From Actinobaculum sp. 313 (GTDB taxonomy: Bacteria > Actinomycetota > Actinomycetes > Actinomycetales > Actinomycetaceae), in NCBI RefSeq assembly GCF_003073475.1, contig NZ_CP029033.1, forward strand, positions 744,001 through 808,000: a DNA stretch of 64,000 bases, read 5' to 3'. This document shows, piece by piece, positions 45,489 through 55,233 of the stretch. Position 1 is the stretch's first letter. Every line of letters starts with the position of its first letter. The notes under the pieces are model-generated. The model searched no databases and had not been told where the DNA came from. It saw nothing but the letters and a program-made list of their open reading frames with translations. The translations under genes were made by a program, and so were the position numbers.

Positions 45489-46312
45489 TCGGATTTAGAA
45501 CTCGCGGTCCGCTGGTTTCTGGGCTTTCGCGGGGCCGGGTGCGCATTGAGAGAGGCCGGAGACAGGATCTTGTAACACGCGAGCGGGTGGCTATTGTGGC
45601 CCAGTTCTCGATGGGACCAGTTCAGTCGCGTTCATTGTCCACGTATCTGACGGCGCTGGATGCAGCGGGGTATGCGACGATTGTCGTCTCCACTTGCGAA
45701 TCTGAGGAACCACTTGCGTTTCCCTTCGGGTTTCCGGAGAACACGGTCGTCATGCGGCGTCCAAATGTTGGTTACGATTTCGGGTCATGGGCTACTGCGC
45801 TCGGCTGTGTCCCGGAGATTCGAAATGTACCGGTGGTGCTCCTGACGAATGATTCCCTCCTTGGTCCCTTTGCGCCAATCGACCACCTGCTGGAGTGGGC
45901 CGCTAAACCGGGGCCAGATATTCGCGGGCTGACCGCCTCGCACCAGTTCGCCCGTCATACCCAGAGTTTCTTCCTGGCGTTCCGTAATGGTTGCATAGCC
46001 GAGAAACCGTGGGTCGACTTCTTCAACAATATCCGCGAGGAACCTGACAAGGATAACGTGGTGTTGCACTATGAATTGGGCGCCTCACGGCTCTGTTTTT
46101 CCGAGGCGTACTCCTCGGACGAATGGGTCACCGGCCCCGACCTGGGCGTTCCCTACGGGAATCCGACCGTCGATGGGTGGAAAAAGCTCATTGAGTCTGG
46201 CGTGCCCTTCCTGAAACGGACAATCATGACCCACCCAACGACACTGGCAGAGTGCGTGGAGGCGAAGAGTTATATCGAGCGGACCTTCAACGTGGATGTC
46301 ACCGACTGGTGA
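45485..46312 (+). CDS. RgpF-like rhamnan synthesis protein
   Basis: 275-residue protein; the GTG start overlaps the coiled-coil gene's TGA. It has the features of the rhamnan synthesis protein F family: ERVAIVAQFSMGPVQSRSL, VVSTCE, RPNVGYDFGSWATAL, VVLLTNDSLLGPFAPIDHLL, GLTASHQFARHTQSFFLAF, then FSEAYSSDEW and MTHPTT near the end. RgpF proteins are needed for rhamnose-glucose wall polysaccharides in streptococci and are thought to be glycosyltransferases. The short basic N-terminus (about 30 residues) is variable. Confidence 0.85.
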   Translation: MIGFRTRGPLVSGLSRGRVRIERGRRQDLVTRERVAIVAQFSMGPVQSRSLSTYLTALDAAGYATIVVSTCESEEPLAFPFGFPENTVVMRRPNVGYDFGSWATALGCVPEIRNVPVVLLTNDSLLGPFAPIDHLLEWAAKPGPDIRGLTASHQFARHTQSFFLAFRNGCIAEKPWVDFFNNIREEPDKDNVVLHYELGASRLCFSEAYSSDEWVTGPDLGVPYGNPTVDGWKKLIESGVPFLKRTIMTHPTTLAECVEAKSYIERTFNVDVTDW

Positions 46313-46325
46313 GAAAGGAAATATC

Positions 46326-48383
46326 ATGCGGCGACTGACGAGTAATGGCCTCCACCGGCGCGTGGTTTACGTTGCAGCGCGAGCACGCAACGCGGCCGCC
46401 AACCTGATCTCCACCGGCAATATCCACGGTTCGCGCGCTGAGCATTGTGCCGATTTCGTGAACTTTGTACAGAGGCAGGGGGGAAGGCAGGATTCCGGCT
46501 TTCCAGACCAATGGAGGGTTGATCCGCAGTTCGAGAATCCGGATCCGGCGCGCATCGGCGTGGTGATCCATTGCTTCTACAGCGAGCTCATGCCAGAGTT
46601 ATTCGAGCACCTACGCAACATTCCCGTGGACTTTGATCTATTCATCACCAATGCTTCAGGTGACAAGATCACGATTCCCGAGATTAAGAACCTCGGCCAC
46701 ACAGTTGTCGTCGATGTCGAGAATCACGGACGCGATATTTTCCCGACTGTTCAGATCGTGAACTCCGGCGCGCTGGACCCCTACGACTTGATACTCAAAC
46801 TGCACACGAAACGGAGTCCGTGGCGTGAGGAGCACACGGAACTCGTCGGCAACGGTGCCGCGTGGAAAGACCAGTTCCTGGGCGATCTGGTGGGGTCCAC
46901 TGAAACTGTACAAGACATCCTCAATGCCTTTGCGGATGATGCTGCTCTCGGTATCCTCACGGCAACCGACTCAATTGTTGGTAAGCAGTTCTGGGGAGGT
47001 GACCAACGGATTGCCGACCAGTTGTTGCGGCGCATTGAGCTCTCGCTCGTACCCGACGAGTTACAGTTCGCTTCCGGTTCGATGTACTGGACCCGTGGTT
47101 TCGTGCTTCAGGGCCTGCGGGCACTCAATCTCCAGGCTGCAGATTTCGACGAGGAGGCTGGCCAGGTTGACGGGACAACTGCGCATGCGATTGAGCGAAT
47201 CATCGGTATTCTCACTAACGAGGCGGGACTGAATATCGCTGAACCGGTTCATGTGGCGCAACTCAAGCGAGAGGGGTGGCGAAACCCAACCGCTTACCGA
47301 CGGTTCGAACGTGATGCGCAACGAATCGCGAACGCGCAGGTAGTACCGTTCTATCTGCCGCAATTCCACGATTCTCCGCAGAATAACCGTTGGTGGGGGC
47401 GTGGATTCACTGAATGGTCGAACGTTGTGGCAGCGGTTCCCGCCTGGCAGGGGCACTACCAGCCGAAGCAACCCACCGAACTGGGGTACTACGATCTGGC
47501 ACTTGACAGCGTGCGTAAAGAGCAAGCAGACCTTGCCGCTGCGCACGGTGTCGCTGGATTCATGTATTACTACTACTGGTTCTCGGGCGAGCGCCTTCTC
47601 AGCCTCCCGATTGAGAAGCTCAAGGAGTCTGATATTGCTTTTCCCTTCTGTATCATGTGGGCCAATGAAAACTGGACGCGACGTTGGGATGGACGCTCGG
47701 AAGATGTGCTGGTTGGGCAGGACTACTCGAAGGTTCCCGCAGAAGATTTCATTGACGATGTGATGGAGTTCCTGCTGGACCCGCGGTATATGCGTCTGGA
47801 TGGAAAGGCTGTGCTGGCGGTGTACCGCCCGGCACAGATGGATGATTTCGCGCAGGTAGTGAGAACCTGGCGGGATCGTGCGAGGCGTGCTGGCGTTGGG
47901 GAATTGAAGATTCTTGCAGTGGCAGTGGCACGAGAGTTTGATGGGTTGGACGACTTTGCGTCGGCAGGTCTTGACGGTACTTTGCAATTCCCGCCGCACA
48001 ACCTTCCCTGGGTTGCCGGTCCTGCCACCGCAGTCGGGCTCGATTCGCGTTGGCGCGGGAATTTCATGAGCTATCAGGCCACGGCCAATGCCTCGTTGCA
48101 TGCCGCTGCGGACCTGATGGACAACGAGTATCCGGGGGTTATGGTTGCATTCGACAACACGGCGCGACGCCAGTGGAAGGCCGATGCGTGGTACGGTTCG
48201 AACCCGTACACATTCCACCGCTGGATGTCCGGCATGGTGCGTTCGGTTCTTGCGCGTGAACCGCAAGATCGTGTGGTCTTCATCAATGCCTGGAATGAGT
48301 GGGCGGAGAGTGCGATTCTCGAACCAACTACTCGCTACGGCAGGACATTCTTGCAGGCTGTCCGCAACGCTGTGTGGAGTTGA
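46326..48383 (+). CDS. RgpF-WbsX two-domain glycosyltransferase
   Basis: 685 residues from the ATG at 46326, which follows GAAAGGAAATATC. Residues about 65-320 are a second RgpF-type domain (IGVVIHCFYSELMPELFEHL, DVENHGRDIFPTVQIVN, LILKLHTKRSPWREEH, SIVGKQFWGGDQR, MYWTRGFVLQGL). From residue 339 comes the WbsX/GH99-like domain: VPFYLPQFHDSPQNNRWWG, GFTEWSNVVAAVP, FMYYYYWFSGERLL, MWANENWTRRWDG and FINAWNEWAESA. Such fusions are typical of rhamnan/O-antigen loci. It presumably extends or branches the exported chain. It is the last gene of the exporter operon. Confidence 0.9.
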   Translation: MRRLTSNGLHRRVVYVAARARNAAANLISTGNIHGSRAEHCADFVNFVQRQGGRQDSGFPDQWRVDPQFENPDPARIGVVIHCFYSELMPELFEHLRNIPVDFDLFITNASGDKITIPEIKNLGHTVVVDVENHGRDIFPTVQIVNSGALDPYDLILKLHTKRSPWREEHTELVGNGAAWKDQFLGDLVGSTETVQDILNAFADDAALGILTATDSIVGKQFWGGDQRIADQLLRRIELSLVPDELQFASGSMYWTRGFVLQGLRALNLQAADFDEEAGQVDGTTAHAIERIIGILTNEAGLNIAEPVHVAQLKREGWRNPTAYRRFERDAQRIANAQVVPFYLPQFHDSPQNNRWWGRGFTEWSNVVAAVPAWQGHYQPKQPTELGYYDLALDSVRKEQADLAAAHGVAGFMYYYYWFSGERLLSLPIEKLKESDIAFPFCIMWANENWTRRWDGRSEDVLVGQDYSKVPAEDFIDDVMEFLLDPRYMRLDGKAVLAVYRPAQMDDFAQVVRTWRDRARRAGVGELKILAVAVAREFDGLDDFASAGLDGTLQFPPHNLPWVAGPATAVGLDSRWRGNFMSYQATANASLHAAADLMDNEYPGVMVAFDNTARRQWKADAWYGSNPYTFHRWMSGMVRSVLAREPQDRVVFINAWNEWAESAILEPTTRYGRTFLQAVRNAVWS

Positions 48384-48403
48384 CACGGCTGCGGTATAGA
48401 TGT

Positions 48404-48436
48404 GCCCGGTTGGCTAATCGGCGAGGGTGACCGGGC
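48404..48436. terminator. Weak inverted repeat between convergent genes
   Basis: GCCCGGT (48404-48410) and ACCGGGC (48430-48436) with a 19-base loop, in the gap between the convergent RgpF-WbsX and GT2 genes. No T-run. Possible bidirectional terminator. Confidence 0.3.
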
Positions 48437-48543
48437 GGTGCGCACTTGCATCGCTCTGCTTTGCCTACACGCGATGTTGAGTAGTTGAGCTGATCTTTGC
48501 ACATACCGGTGGGAGTTGCCGTACCTGTGCAGTAGGTGTCAGG

Positions 48544-49423
48544 TTAAGCGGCCAAGACGCCCCAGAGGCCGTCTCGAATGGCTCGGACCATCAGGCGTTG
48601 GCGCTCCCGCCGCCGATTCACGGCGAATGCATTAAACGCCATGTACTTGAGAGCCCAATAGGTGTAGCGGATGCGCCATTTGCGTGGCAGCACCTGTTGC
48701 CTGATCAGGGCGATAGTGTTCCGAAGAATGTAGTAGTTGCGCACGGGGGTGTGAACGTGGACCGGTTGACGACGTCCGGGAAGCATCACCACGTCGTCGC
48801 CGAGGGAATGCGTTAGGCGTGCTGCCGGAACGACGATGAGGCGCCACCCGGCTCTTCGCGCACGAACTCCCCATTCAAGGTCAACGTGGTCGATGAAGAG
48901 GTCCTCGCGCATGCCCCCACACCGTCAAGCGCTTCCATCCGTATGAGGCAGCCAGAAGCGATCAGGAATGCGACATCGAGGCGGTCCTGCCGCAATTCTT
49001 CCCGGGTGGCGCGCTTGGGCGCCCAACCGCGATCAATGTACACGAGCTCGTCGGCGCCCTCTCGCTCTTCGTAGGGGAGAGGACCGGCAGCAGCTATCTG
49101 CGGGTCCTCCCGCAGTGCTTCGCTTAACAGCGCCACCATATTCGGCGCTGGCATCGAGTCGTGATCAGACAGGAGCACAAAACTGGCGCCGTGTGATCGG
49201 GCAAGTGTTATCCCTCGGTTCTGCGCTGCGGCAATGCCGATATTCTCACCAAGCTCGAGGAGATGGCTACCGTACTCATTGCACGTTTCGCGCAGTGCTT
49301 TCAGGGAGGTCGACCCAGAACCGTTGTCCACGACGACGACGCCGTCACATTGTCGGTGCAAGGCGTCCAATAGGTCTCCCATCGCACCTGGGGATTGTAG
49401 GTGACGATAACCGCTTCGAGCAT
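48544..49423 (-). CDS. GT2 family glycosyltransferase (two apparent frameshifts)
   Basis: A rhamnosyltransferase-type GT2, about 293 residues when two single bases are restored. The ATG at 49423 shares its A with the rfbC TAA (TAATG) and gives MLEAVIVTYNP. The frame then shifts at the run 49390-49393; one more C on the coding strand gives YNPPGAMGDLLDAL. The middle frame has VVVVDNGSGSTS, ENIGIAAAQNRG and FVLLSDHDSMP. A second shift at 48914-48918 (one more G) joins ALDGVGG to MREDLFIDHVDLEWG. Both repairs together make the length a multiple of three. Read literally, it is a broken gene. A double hit of identical type favours a sequence artefact. If intact, it adds a sugar, perhaps rhamnose, from the adjacent dTDP-rhamnose supply. 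Confidence 0.8.
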
Positions 49424-50034
49424 TACAGTGTCGCGATGAAGGCTTGGACCTCGTCCCAGTTGGGAAGCAGCCCCTGCGCGGATGCTTCGGCCAAGGTGGG
49501 AGCCGCGGAGTCCTTGGCGGACAGCTTCAGCTCAAGTGGTTGGTTATCGCGGCTCACCTCAGGGAAGACCAAGCCAATCTGCGGATCGAGTGGAGAGACG
49601 CCGTGTTCGCGCCCGGGCGCATAGGGAGCGGAGCACATGTACAGCACGGTTGAGTGATCTTCAAGGGCAACGAAACAGTGCCCGAGCCCCTCGGAGAGGT
49701 AAATGGCCCGGCGGTCGACGTCGTCGAGGAGAACGGAATCCCACTTGCCGAAGGTAGGGGAGCCGACTCGGATATCAACCGCGAAATCAAGTACCGCTCC
49801 GCGCGGGCAGACCACGTACTTCGCCTGCGAAGGCGGGATATCTGCGAAATGGATACCACGGACGGTACCGGCCTTCGACACCGAGGTATTGGCCTGGAGA
49901 AGATCAAGGCGATGGCCGACCGCCTCTTCGAAAGCGGAGGCCTTGTAGGCTTCAAGAAAGACGCCCCGGTCGTCGGGGAATTGTTTCGGGGTGATTTCCC
50001 AGGCCCCGGCAATTGCCAGTTCACGGACTCTCAT
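49423..50034 (-). CDS. rfbC: dTDP-4-dehydrorhamnose 3,5-epimerase
   Basis: 203-residue cupin-fold RmlC, third step to dTDP-L-rhamnose. The ATG at 50034 has AAAGGAA upstream. Features: ITPKQFPDDRGVFLEAY, QANTSVSKAGTVRGIHFAD (catalytic His in GIHF), AKYVVCPRGAVLDFAVDIR, FGKWDSVLLDD, IYLSEGLGHCFVALED and VSPLDPQIGL. It lacks the fused reductase seen in some actinomycetes. It is divergent from rfbD, and its TAA overlaps the start of the GT2 gene, so the two are probably co-translated. Confidence 0.95.
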   Translation of the reverse strand: MRVRELAIAGAWEITPKQFPDDRGVFLEAYKASAFEEAVGHRLDLLQANTSVSKAGTVRGIHFADIPPSQAKYVVCPRGAVLDFAVDIRVGSPTFGKWDSVLLDDVDRRAIYLSEGLGHCFVALEDHSTVLYMCSAPYAPGREHGVSPLDPQIGLVFPEVSRDNQPLELKLSAKDSAAPTLAEASAQGLLPNWDEVQAFIATL

Positions 50035-50172
50035 GCTGTTCCTTTCGGTCGCGTCATCTCTTGCCACGCAGTTATCTGACTATTCTAGTCCGGTGGCGCA
50101 TGGGAATGTGTGTTGCGTTTCCACTCGTTACAATAGGCATGTTCCATGAGGTCTAAGAGAACGGTGGAAACG

Positions 50173-51018
50173 ATGCTCTGGTTGGTTGCGGGTGCAAACG
50201 GCATGCTCGGGCACGATCTGGTTGCTCGTATCGGCGAAGAGGGCCACGACGTTGTTGCGGTCGACATAGATGAACTGGATATCACGGACCCGCACAGCGT
50301 TGAGCGGGTGGTCAACGGCGCCGACGTCGTCGCGAATGTCGCGGCGTTCACCGCCGTTGATGCCGCGGAGGAGAAGGAAGACCTTGCATTCAACGTCAAT
50401 GCGACGGGGCCGGAGATCCTCGCGCGGCGATGCAGAAAGATAGGCGCCCGGCTCATTCATATCTCCACTGACTACGTATTCGGCGGAGAAGCAGATGAGC
50501 CCTACTCTGAAGATGGGCTCCTGGAACCAAAAAGTGCCTACGGCCGCACGAAGGCTGCCGGAGAGTGGGCAGTGCGGACCAATACGGATGACTACCTCAT
50601 CGTCCGCACGGCGTGGCTTTATGGGAAGAATGGAAGCAGTTTCCCCGCTACCATTGCAAGGCTCGCGCAGGAACGTGACGTTTTGACCGTTGTCACTGAT
50701 GAAGTGGGCCAACCAACCTGGACGGTTGACCTTGCAGATCTGATTGTCCGGCTTGTAAGTTCGGGCGCCCCGGCGGGTATATATCACGGCACCTCTGCGG
50801 GGCAGACCAATTGGCACGGATTTGCTCAAGAGATCGTCGCTGCGGCGGGTAAGGATCCCGCCATGGTGCACGAAACCACTGCGGCGGCCTTCAATCGGGC
50901 CGCTCCGCGCCCGCACTACTCCGTGCTGGGCCATGATGCGTTACGCCGCATCGGAGTAGAACCGATTGGTGATTGGAGAGACCGGTGGAAGCAAGCGGCT
51001 CCCATTGTGCTCGGCTGA
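50173..51018 (+). CDS. rfbD: dTDP-4-dehydrorhamnose reductase
   Basis: 281-residue SDR RmlD making dTDP-L-rhamnose, the donor for wbbL and other transferases here. The ATG at 50173 gives MLWLVAGANGMLGHDL, the family N-terminus, with GGTGGA upstream; an in-frame ATG at 50146 would add nine residues and cannot be excluded. Features: VDIDELDITDP, ADVVANVAAFTAVD, HISTDYVFGGEADEPYSEDG, SAYGRTKAAGEW (Tyr-x3-Lys), VRTAWLYG and IYHGTSAGQTNWHGFA. Divergent from rfbC. Complete length. Confidence 0.95.
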   Translation: MLWLVAGANGMLGHDLVARIGEEGHDVVAVDIDELDITDPHSVERVVNGADVVANVAAFTAVDAAEEKEDLAFNVNATGPEILARRCRKIGARLIHISTDYVFGGEADEPYSEDGLLEPKSAYGRTKAAGEWAVRTNTDDYLIVRTAWLYGKNGSSFPATIARLAQERDVLTVVTDEVGQPTWTVDLADLIVRLVSSGAPAGIYHGTSAGQTNWHGFAQEIVAAAGKDPAMVHETTAAAFNRAAPRPHYSVLGHDALRRIGVEPIGDWRDRWKQAAPIVLG

Positions 51019-51104
51019 GCTCCTGACGGCAGTGACGATCAGCGTGGCGGCTGCTCCCTGCCACGAATCCGGGCTGACTAGCACGTCGAAAGCAGGAGCG
51101 AGGG

Positions 51105-52855
51105 GTGGGGATGGTGCTTGCTGTGTGTGGCAGAGTTGGCATACGACATGCGACGCTCTGCCTTACGGTGGCGTTTCTGTTGTGGCAGATTGTCTGGGCG
51201 GTGGCGACACCTGGTTTTCGGACACCGGACGAACCGGCGCATTACAACTCGGTACTACGTATGGCTGCAACGGGCCAATGGCCGACGCCTGGAGAGGCCG
51301 CCCTTAATCAAACAGTGGCGGATGCAGCGCGAGAGTCCGGCTTGACGACTGTTGAACAGGATTTGTTCAGCCAGGCGAACCGCAGTGAGGTTGCCGGCGG
51401 AGACGTGCAGGCAAATGGCGGGGACGTTCTGCCGTACCCTGAAGCGTTGATCGTCGAACACGGTCAGCGCTCTGTTGGAATGTATAGTGATGCCGAGGTG
51501 ACGGGTGAAAGGGACCAGATGACTCAGCACCCGCCGCTATATTACTGGTTGGCGGGCAAGGCTCTACGGCTTGCGGGTGGCATGGAGTGGACGTGGGATA
51601 GGCAGCTACTCTTCCTGCGGATTTTCGGGATCTTTCTTACTGCTCCGCTAGTACCATGCCTGGTGTACACCGCTTGTCGTCTCGGCGCAGGGCGGCGTTG
51701 TGCGCTTGCAATTGCCGCAACGGTTTTCCTGGTACCCCAACTTGCCTTCAATACGGCAGCCGTGACTAACGACGACTTGGCGATCGGTGCCGGTGCGGTG
51801 GCCATCGCGGCGAGCGCTGCAGCAGCGTATTCCGGCTCTTGGTACGCCGTTTTTGCCAGTGGAACTGCATTGGGCGTGGGATTGTGGAGCAAAGGGACTT
51901 TTATTCCCATGGGTCTAGTGGTGGGATGCGCCTTCCTGGTCAATCCTCGAATAGGATCATGTGGCCGCCGCTTACTGCGAGCTCTGGCGGCGGGAGGAAT
52001 GGGAGTCCTTCTCGGCGGGTTCTGGTGGGGGCGCAACCTCGTGCTGTACGGCGTCCTGCAGCCGGCGGGGCTGGAACGAACCCAGAGTGGCGAGGGGAGC
52101 GATGTCTTTTATTTCATTCAGGCCTCGCTCCGCGGCCTGGCGGATACCTCTTGGGGCGACTCGGTTGGCTTGAGTTCCCGCTGCCGCAACCACTTCTTCT
52201 GGCCCTTCAATTGGGAGCATTGGGCTGTTTGACGTGGGCTGTCACTCATGCGCGGGTGCCGGAAGGGGAAACGGATCAGCCCCGTGACGATAGGCTTCGG
52301 CGCGCGGTCTTGATACTCTTCTACCCGGCGACTGGCGCGCTGCTGATAGTCCAGGCCTGGACTGCTTATACGCAGACGGGAACACTGCCCGGGCTGCAGG
52401 GCAGGTACCTTTTTCCTGCTGTCGTAGGGATGTTGGCGGTGGCGGGTATGGCCTGGGCGCCTCGCCTGGAGCGTAGCGGCGAGCGTAACTGGCCCTACAT
52501 GATTCCTGGCATTATCAGTTCCAGTGTGGCGGGCTACTCGCTTCTCCTCTGGTTACGCGCGTGCTATCCAGCGGAAGAGGGCCGACTCGGCGTCGATTGG
52601 TTGCGGTGGTCCGTCGCGTCAGGACTGGGGCTGTGGTGGCTCCGCCTCGCCGCTGTGCTCGGTGTAGGGATGCTTCTCGTGGCTGTACTGACACCGTTTC
52701 TGTTTCGAGATGGACGGGCAAGAGGCGATGGTGGGTACGCCCAAACGCTGTCACCGGCACTCGCGATGCCTGAAAAGGATGGCGATACTGTACAGCAGGA
52801 GGCTAGAGTTGAGCGTCCACATCGGGAGAGATACAGGTCGGAGGAACGCGGATGA
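51105..52855 (+). CDS. DUF2142-like polytopic membrane protein, copy 1 (apparent frameshift)
   Basis: About 583 residues when one base is restored; GTG at 51105 or ATG at 51111. The N-terminal part has one helix, then FRTPDEPAHYNSVLR, TQHPPLYYWLAGKALRLAGG and WDRQLLFLRIFG, matching the second copy at 57168. Many membrane helices follow. The frame breaks at GGGG 52153-52156: one extra G turns SWGDSVG into SWGRLGWLEFPLP, as in the paralogue's SSWGKLGWLEWQLP. The restored frame ends at 52855 as ATGA with the next gene. DUF2142 proteins are GT-C-like and uncharacterised; here probably sugar transfer outside the membrane (inference). Confidence 0.82.
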
Positions 52856-53856
52856 GACAAGACCCTGCGGAGAAGAGCGCACTTACGGCAGTCATGGTTT
52901 TTCCCCTCATTATCGTAGGGGTTGCCGCGTGGGCATTGATTTCTCCCAGTAGTGCCGGGCACCTGACGCCTCATATCAATCAGCTTCTGGGAGTCATCAT
53001 GTTCGGTATGGGGTTGACTCTGACAGTGCAGGACTTCAAGTTGGTCCTCACCCGACCGCGCCCGATTCTGGTGGGAGTGGTGGCGCAGTTCATTTTGATG
53101 CCACTCTTGGCGGTGCTCGTTGCGCATGTGCTGCGGCTGTCACCAGCGGTCACTGTGGGTGTCATCTTAGTCGGTTGCGCACCGGGAGGCACCGCGTCCA
53201 ACGTTATTGCGTACCTGGCTAGGGTCGACGTCGCATTGTCGGTCACCATGACGGCGGTATCAACGATTCTTGCTCCCATCTTTACCCCTCTACTGACCAA
53301 GTGGTTGGCGGGGGCTTATATGCCTCTGGACGCGCTCGGTATGGCGGGTACCATTGCACGGATTGTGTTGATTCCCGTGATCGGTGGACTGACGTTGCGG
53401 ATGCTGCTGCCTCGAGCGGTGGAGCGGGTTCTACCTGTACTTCCGTGGTTTTCAACCGTCGGCGTGGCACTTGCGATTGCCGGAGTCGTCGCGGCGTCGT
53501 CCGCTTCGGTGAAAACGGCTGGAGCGATTATTCTACTCGCCGTCGTGATTCACAATCTGCTCGGTTTTGTGTGCGGTTTCGGATTCGCGTGGCTACTTGG
53601 TGTGCCCGGGCGAGCAGCGCGAACAGTCTCGATTGAAGTCGGTATGCAGAACTCTGGTCTGGCGGCGGGACTGGCCACCACATATTTCACACCCGAGGCC
53701 GCTTTACCCGGGGCAGTCTTTTCTATTTGGCACAATTTGTCCGGCGCGGTATTGGCTGCGGTGTATCGTCGTATTGCAGATCGGGAGATCGCTGATCGTG
53801 CACGGGCGTGGAACGTACGGAAGTGCCGTGCCACCCGCTTCGGACGTGACAACTGA
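52852..53856 (+). CDS. Bile acid:sodium symporter (BASS) family transporter
   Basis: 334-residue ten-helix transporter; ATG overlaps the stop of the DUF2142 gene (ATGA) with CGGAGGAA upstream, so it is coupled to it. Family marks: LLGVIMFGMGLTLTVQDFK, LMPLLAVLVAHV, VGCAPGGTASNVIAYLARVD (substrate/sodium site region), VSIEVGMQNSGLAAGLA and SIWHNLSGAVLAA. BASS proteins move organic anions such as pantothenate, pyruvate or bile acids with sodium; bacterial substrates are diverse. Its place inside the polysaccharide locus has no obvious explanation. Confidence 0.9.
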   Translation: MRQDPAEKSALTAVMVFPLIIVGVAAWALISPSSAGHLTPHINQLLGVIMFGMGLTLTVQDFKLVLTRPRPILVGVVAQFILMPLLAVLVAHVLRLSPAVTVGVILVGCAPGGTASNVIAYLARVDVALSVTMTAVSTILAPIFTPLLTKWLAGAYMPLDALGMAGTIARIVLIPVIGGLTLRMLLPRAVERVLPVLPWFSTVGVALAIAGVVAASSASVKTAGAIILLAVVIHNLLGFVCGFGFAWLLGVPGRAARTVSIEVGMQNSGLAAGLATTYFTPEAALPGAVFSIWHNLSGAVLAAVYRRIADREIADRARAWNVRKCRATRFGRDN

Positions 53857-53917
53857 TCTTCCTCGTCGATTTCGCGACGTCTCGTGGGTGATTGGAGTCC
53901 GAGACGTGCGTAGTCAG

Positions 53918-53923
53918 TATAAT
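53918..53923 (+). promoter_or_regulatory. -10 box upstream of the GT4/epimerase operon
   Basis: A perfect TATAAT at 53918-53923. TTGGAG at 53892-53897 is a possible -35 but the 20-base spacer is long. It would drive the genes from 54013 onward. Confidence 0.45.
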
Positions 53924-54012
53924 GTGGTAGGCCGTGTGCAGTTCATAGACATGCTCTCAAGTTGTGAAGACGTATGCTTGGACTCCTCGCGGCTCGGTGC
54001 AGGGAAGGGAGT

Positions 54013-55233
54013 ATGGGCGTGGCCGAAATGGGTAGCGTGCGCCGAGGCGCCACGAGGCGTCGCCCTCGGGTCTTGATACTCGCGTCCACTTTTCCTGCCC
54101 ATCAGGGTGATGGAACTCCTGAGTTCGTGGGCGATCTTGCGTCCGAAGTAGCACGGTATGCAGATGTTCGAATCGTTGTACCGGCAGTAAGGGGCGCTGC
54201 CGATGAGGAAGGCTACCGTGGTGCAATAGTCTCGCGATTCCATTATTTCCCTGCGCCGTGGCAGGACCTCGCGGAGGGGGCCATTTACGAGAATCTACGC
54301 ACCAAGCCCTCCCGCGCCCTGCAGGTGCTGCCATTCTTCGTGGCGGAGTGGAACGCGACTCGCCGTGCGGTACGGGAGTTCCGTCCCGACGTTGTTCATG
54401 CCCACTGGATCATTCCGCAAGGATTGATTTCATTGTTGGCTGCACGCCGCACTCCCACACTGCTCACCACGCTCGGAGGCGATCTCTACGCCTTGGACCG
54501 CTGGCCCATCAACCGCGTGATGTCACGCATTATCAGACATGCGCGTGGTGTGACTGTGATGAACCAGGATATGCGGTCTCGAGTGATCCGGCTAGGAGCG
54601 GAATCAGATCGCGTCCATATTATGCCCATGGGTGCCGATCTTTCCGGTATTCGCCCGGCCACCCACCAAGACCGCAGAGAAGTCCGGTTACTCTTCGTCG
54701 GTAGACTTGTTCCCAAAAAAGGCCTCGCCGTCCTTCTGGAGGCATTGCGCCGTGTTCCGGAGGAAGCATTGTGGAGGTTGACCGTTGTTGGCGATGGCCC
54801 GCTGCGGGAAGAACTACGACAGGCGGCCGTCGATTTACCGGTGGAGTTCGTTGGCGCACTATCCAAGGAGCGGTTACGCGACGCCTACGCGGGTGCGGAC
54901 ATGATCATCACTCCGTCCGTGCCAGCCGATTCAGGGGATCAAGACGGTCTGCCGGTCGCCATGTTGGAGGCGATGTGCGCGGGACTCCCGGTGATCGCCT
55001 CAAACCTACCGGGCATCAACGAAGTTGTTGTCGACGGACGTAATGGAATCCTCGTGCCTCCCGGTGACAGCGAACGACTCGCCAGTGCCGTGACTCGGCT
55101 GGTCACCGAATCACAGGAACGGGCCGCGTTCGGCGCAGCCGCTCGTGAAGTTGCCTCCAAGCACTCGACGGAGGCGATGGGGCGAGCGTACTACAGTCTT
55201 CTGAGAGATGTTGCGACGCAGGAGAGGCCGTGA
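54013..55233 (+). CDS. GT4 family glycosyltransferase
   Basis: About 406 residues from the ATG at 54013, close behind GGGAAGGGAG; an in-frame ATG at 53974 would add 13 residues. N-terminal domain: RVLILASTFPAHQGDGTPEF, VHAHWIIPQGLISLLAA, TTLGGDLYALDRWP. C-terminal domain: VRLLFVGRLVPKKGLAVLLE, RLTVVGDGPLREEL, PVEFVGALSKERLRDAYAGA, then SGDQDGLPVAMLEAMCAGLP (the E-x7-E motif of retaining GT4 enzymes) and GRNGILVPPGD. Likely a retaining transferase using UDP-, GDP- or dTDP-sugar. Its stop overlaps the next start (GTGA). Confidence 0.9.
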   Translation: MGVAEMGSVRRGATRRRPRVLILASTFPAHQGDGTPEFVGDLASEVARYADVRIVVPAVRGAADEEGYRGAIVSRFHYFPAPWQDLAEGAIYENLRTKPSRALQVLPFFVAEWNATRRAVREFRPDVVHAHWIIPQGLISLLAARRTPTLLTTLGGDLYALDRWPINRVMSRIIRHARGVTVMNQDMRSRVIRLGAESDRVHIMPMGADLSGIRPATHQDRREVRLLFVGRLVPKKGLAVLLEALRRVPEEALWRLTVVGDGPLREELRQAAVDLPVEFVGALSKERLRDAYAGADMIITPSVPADSGDQDGLPVAMLEAMCAGLPVIASNLPGINEVVVDGRNGILVPPGDSERLASAVTRLVTESQERAAFGAAAREVASKHSTEAMGRAYYSLLRDVATQERP

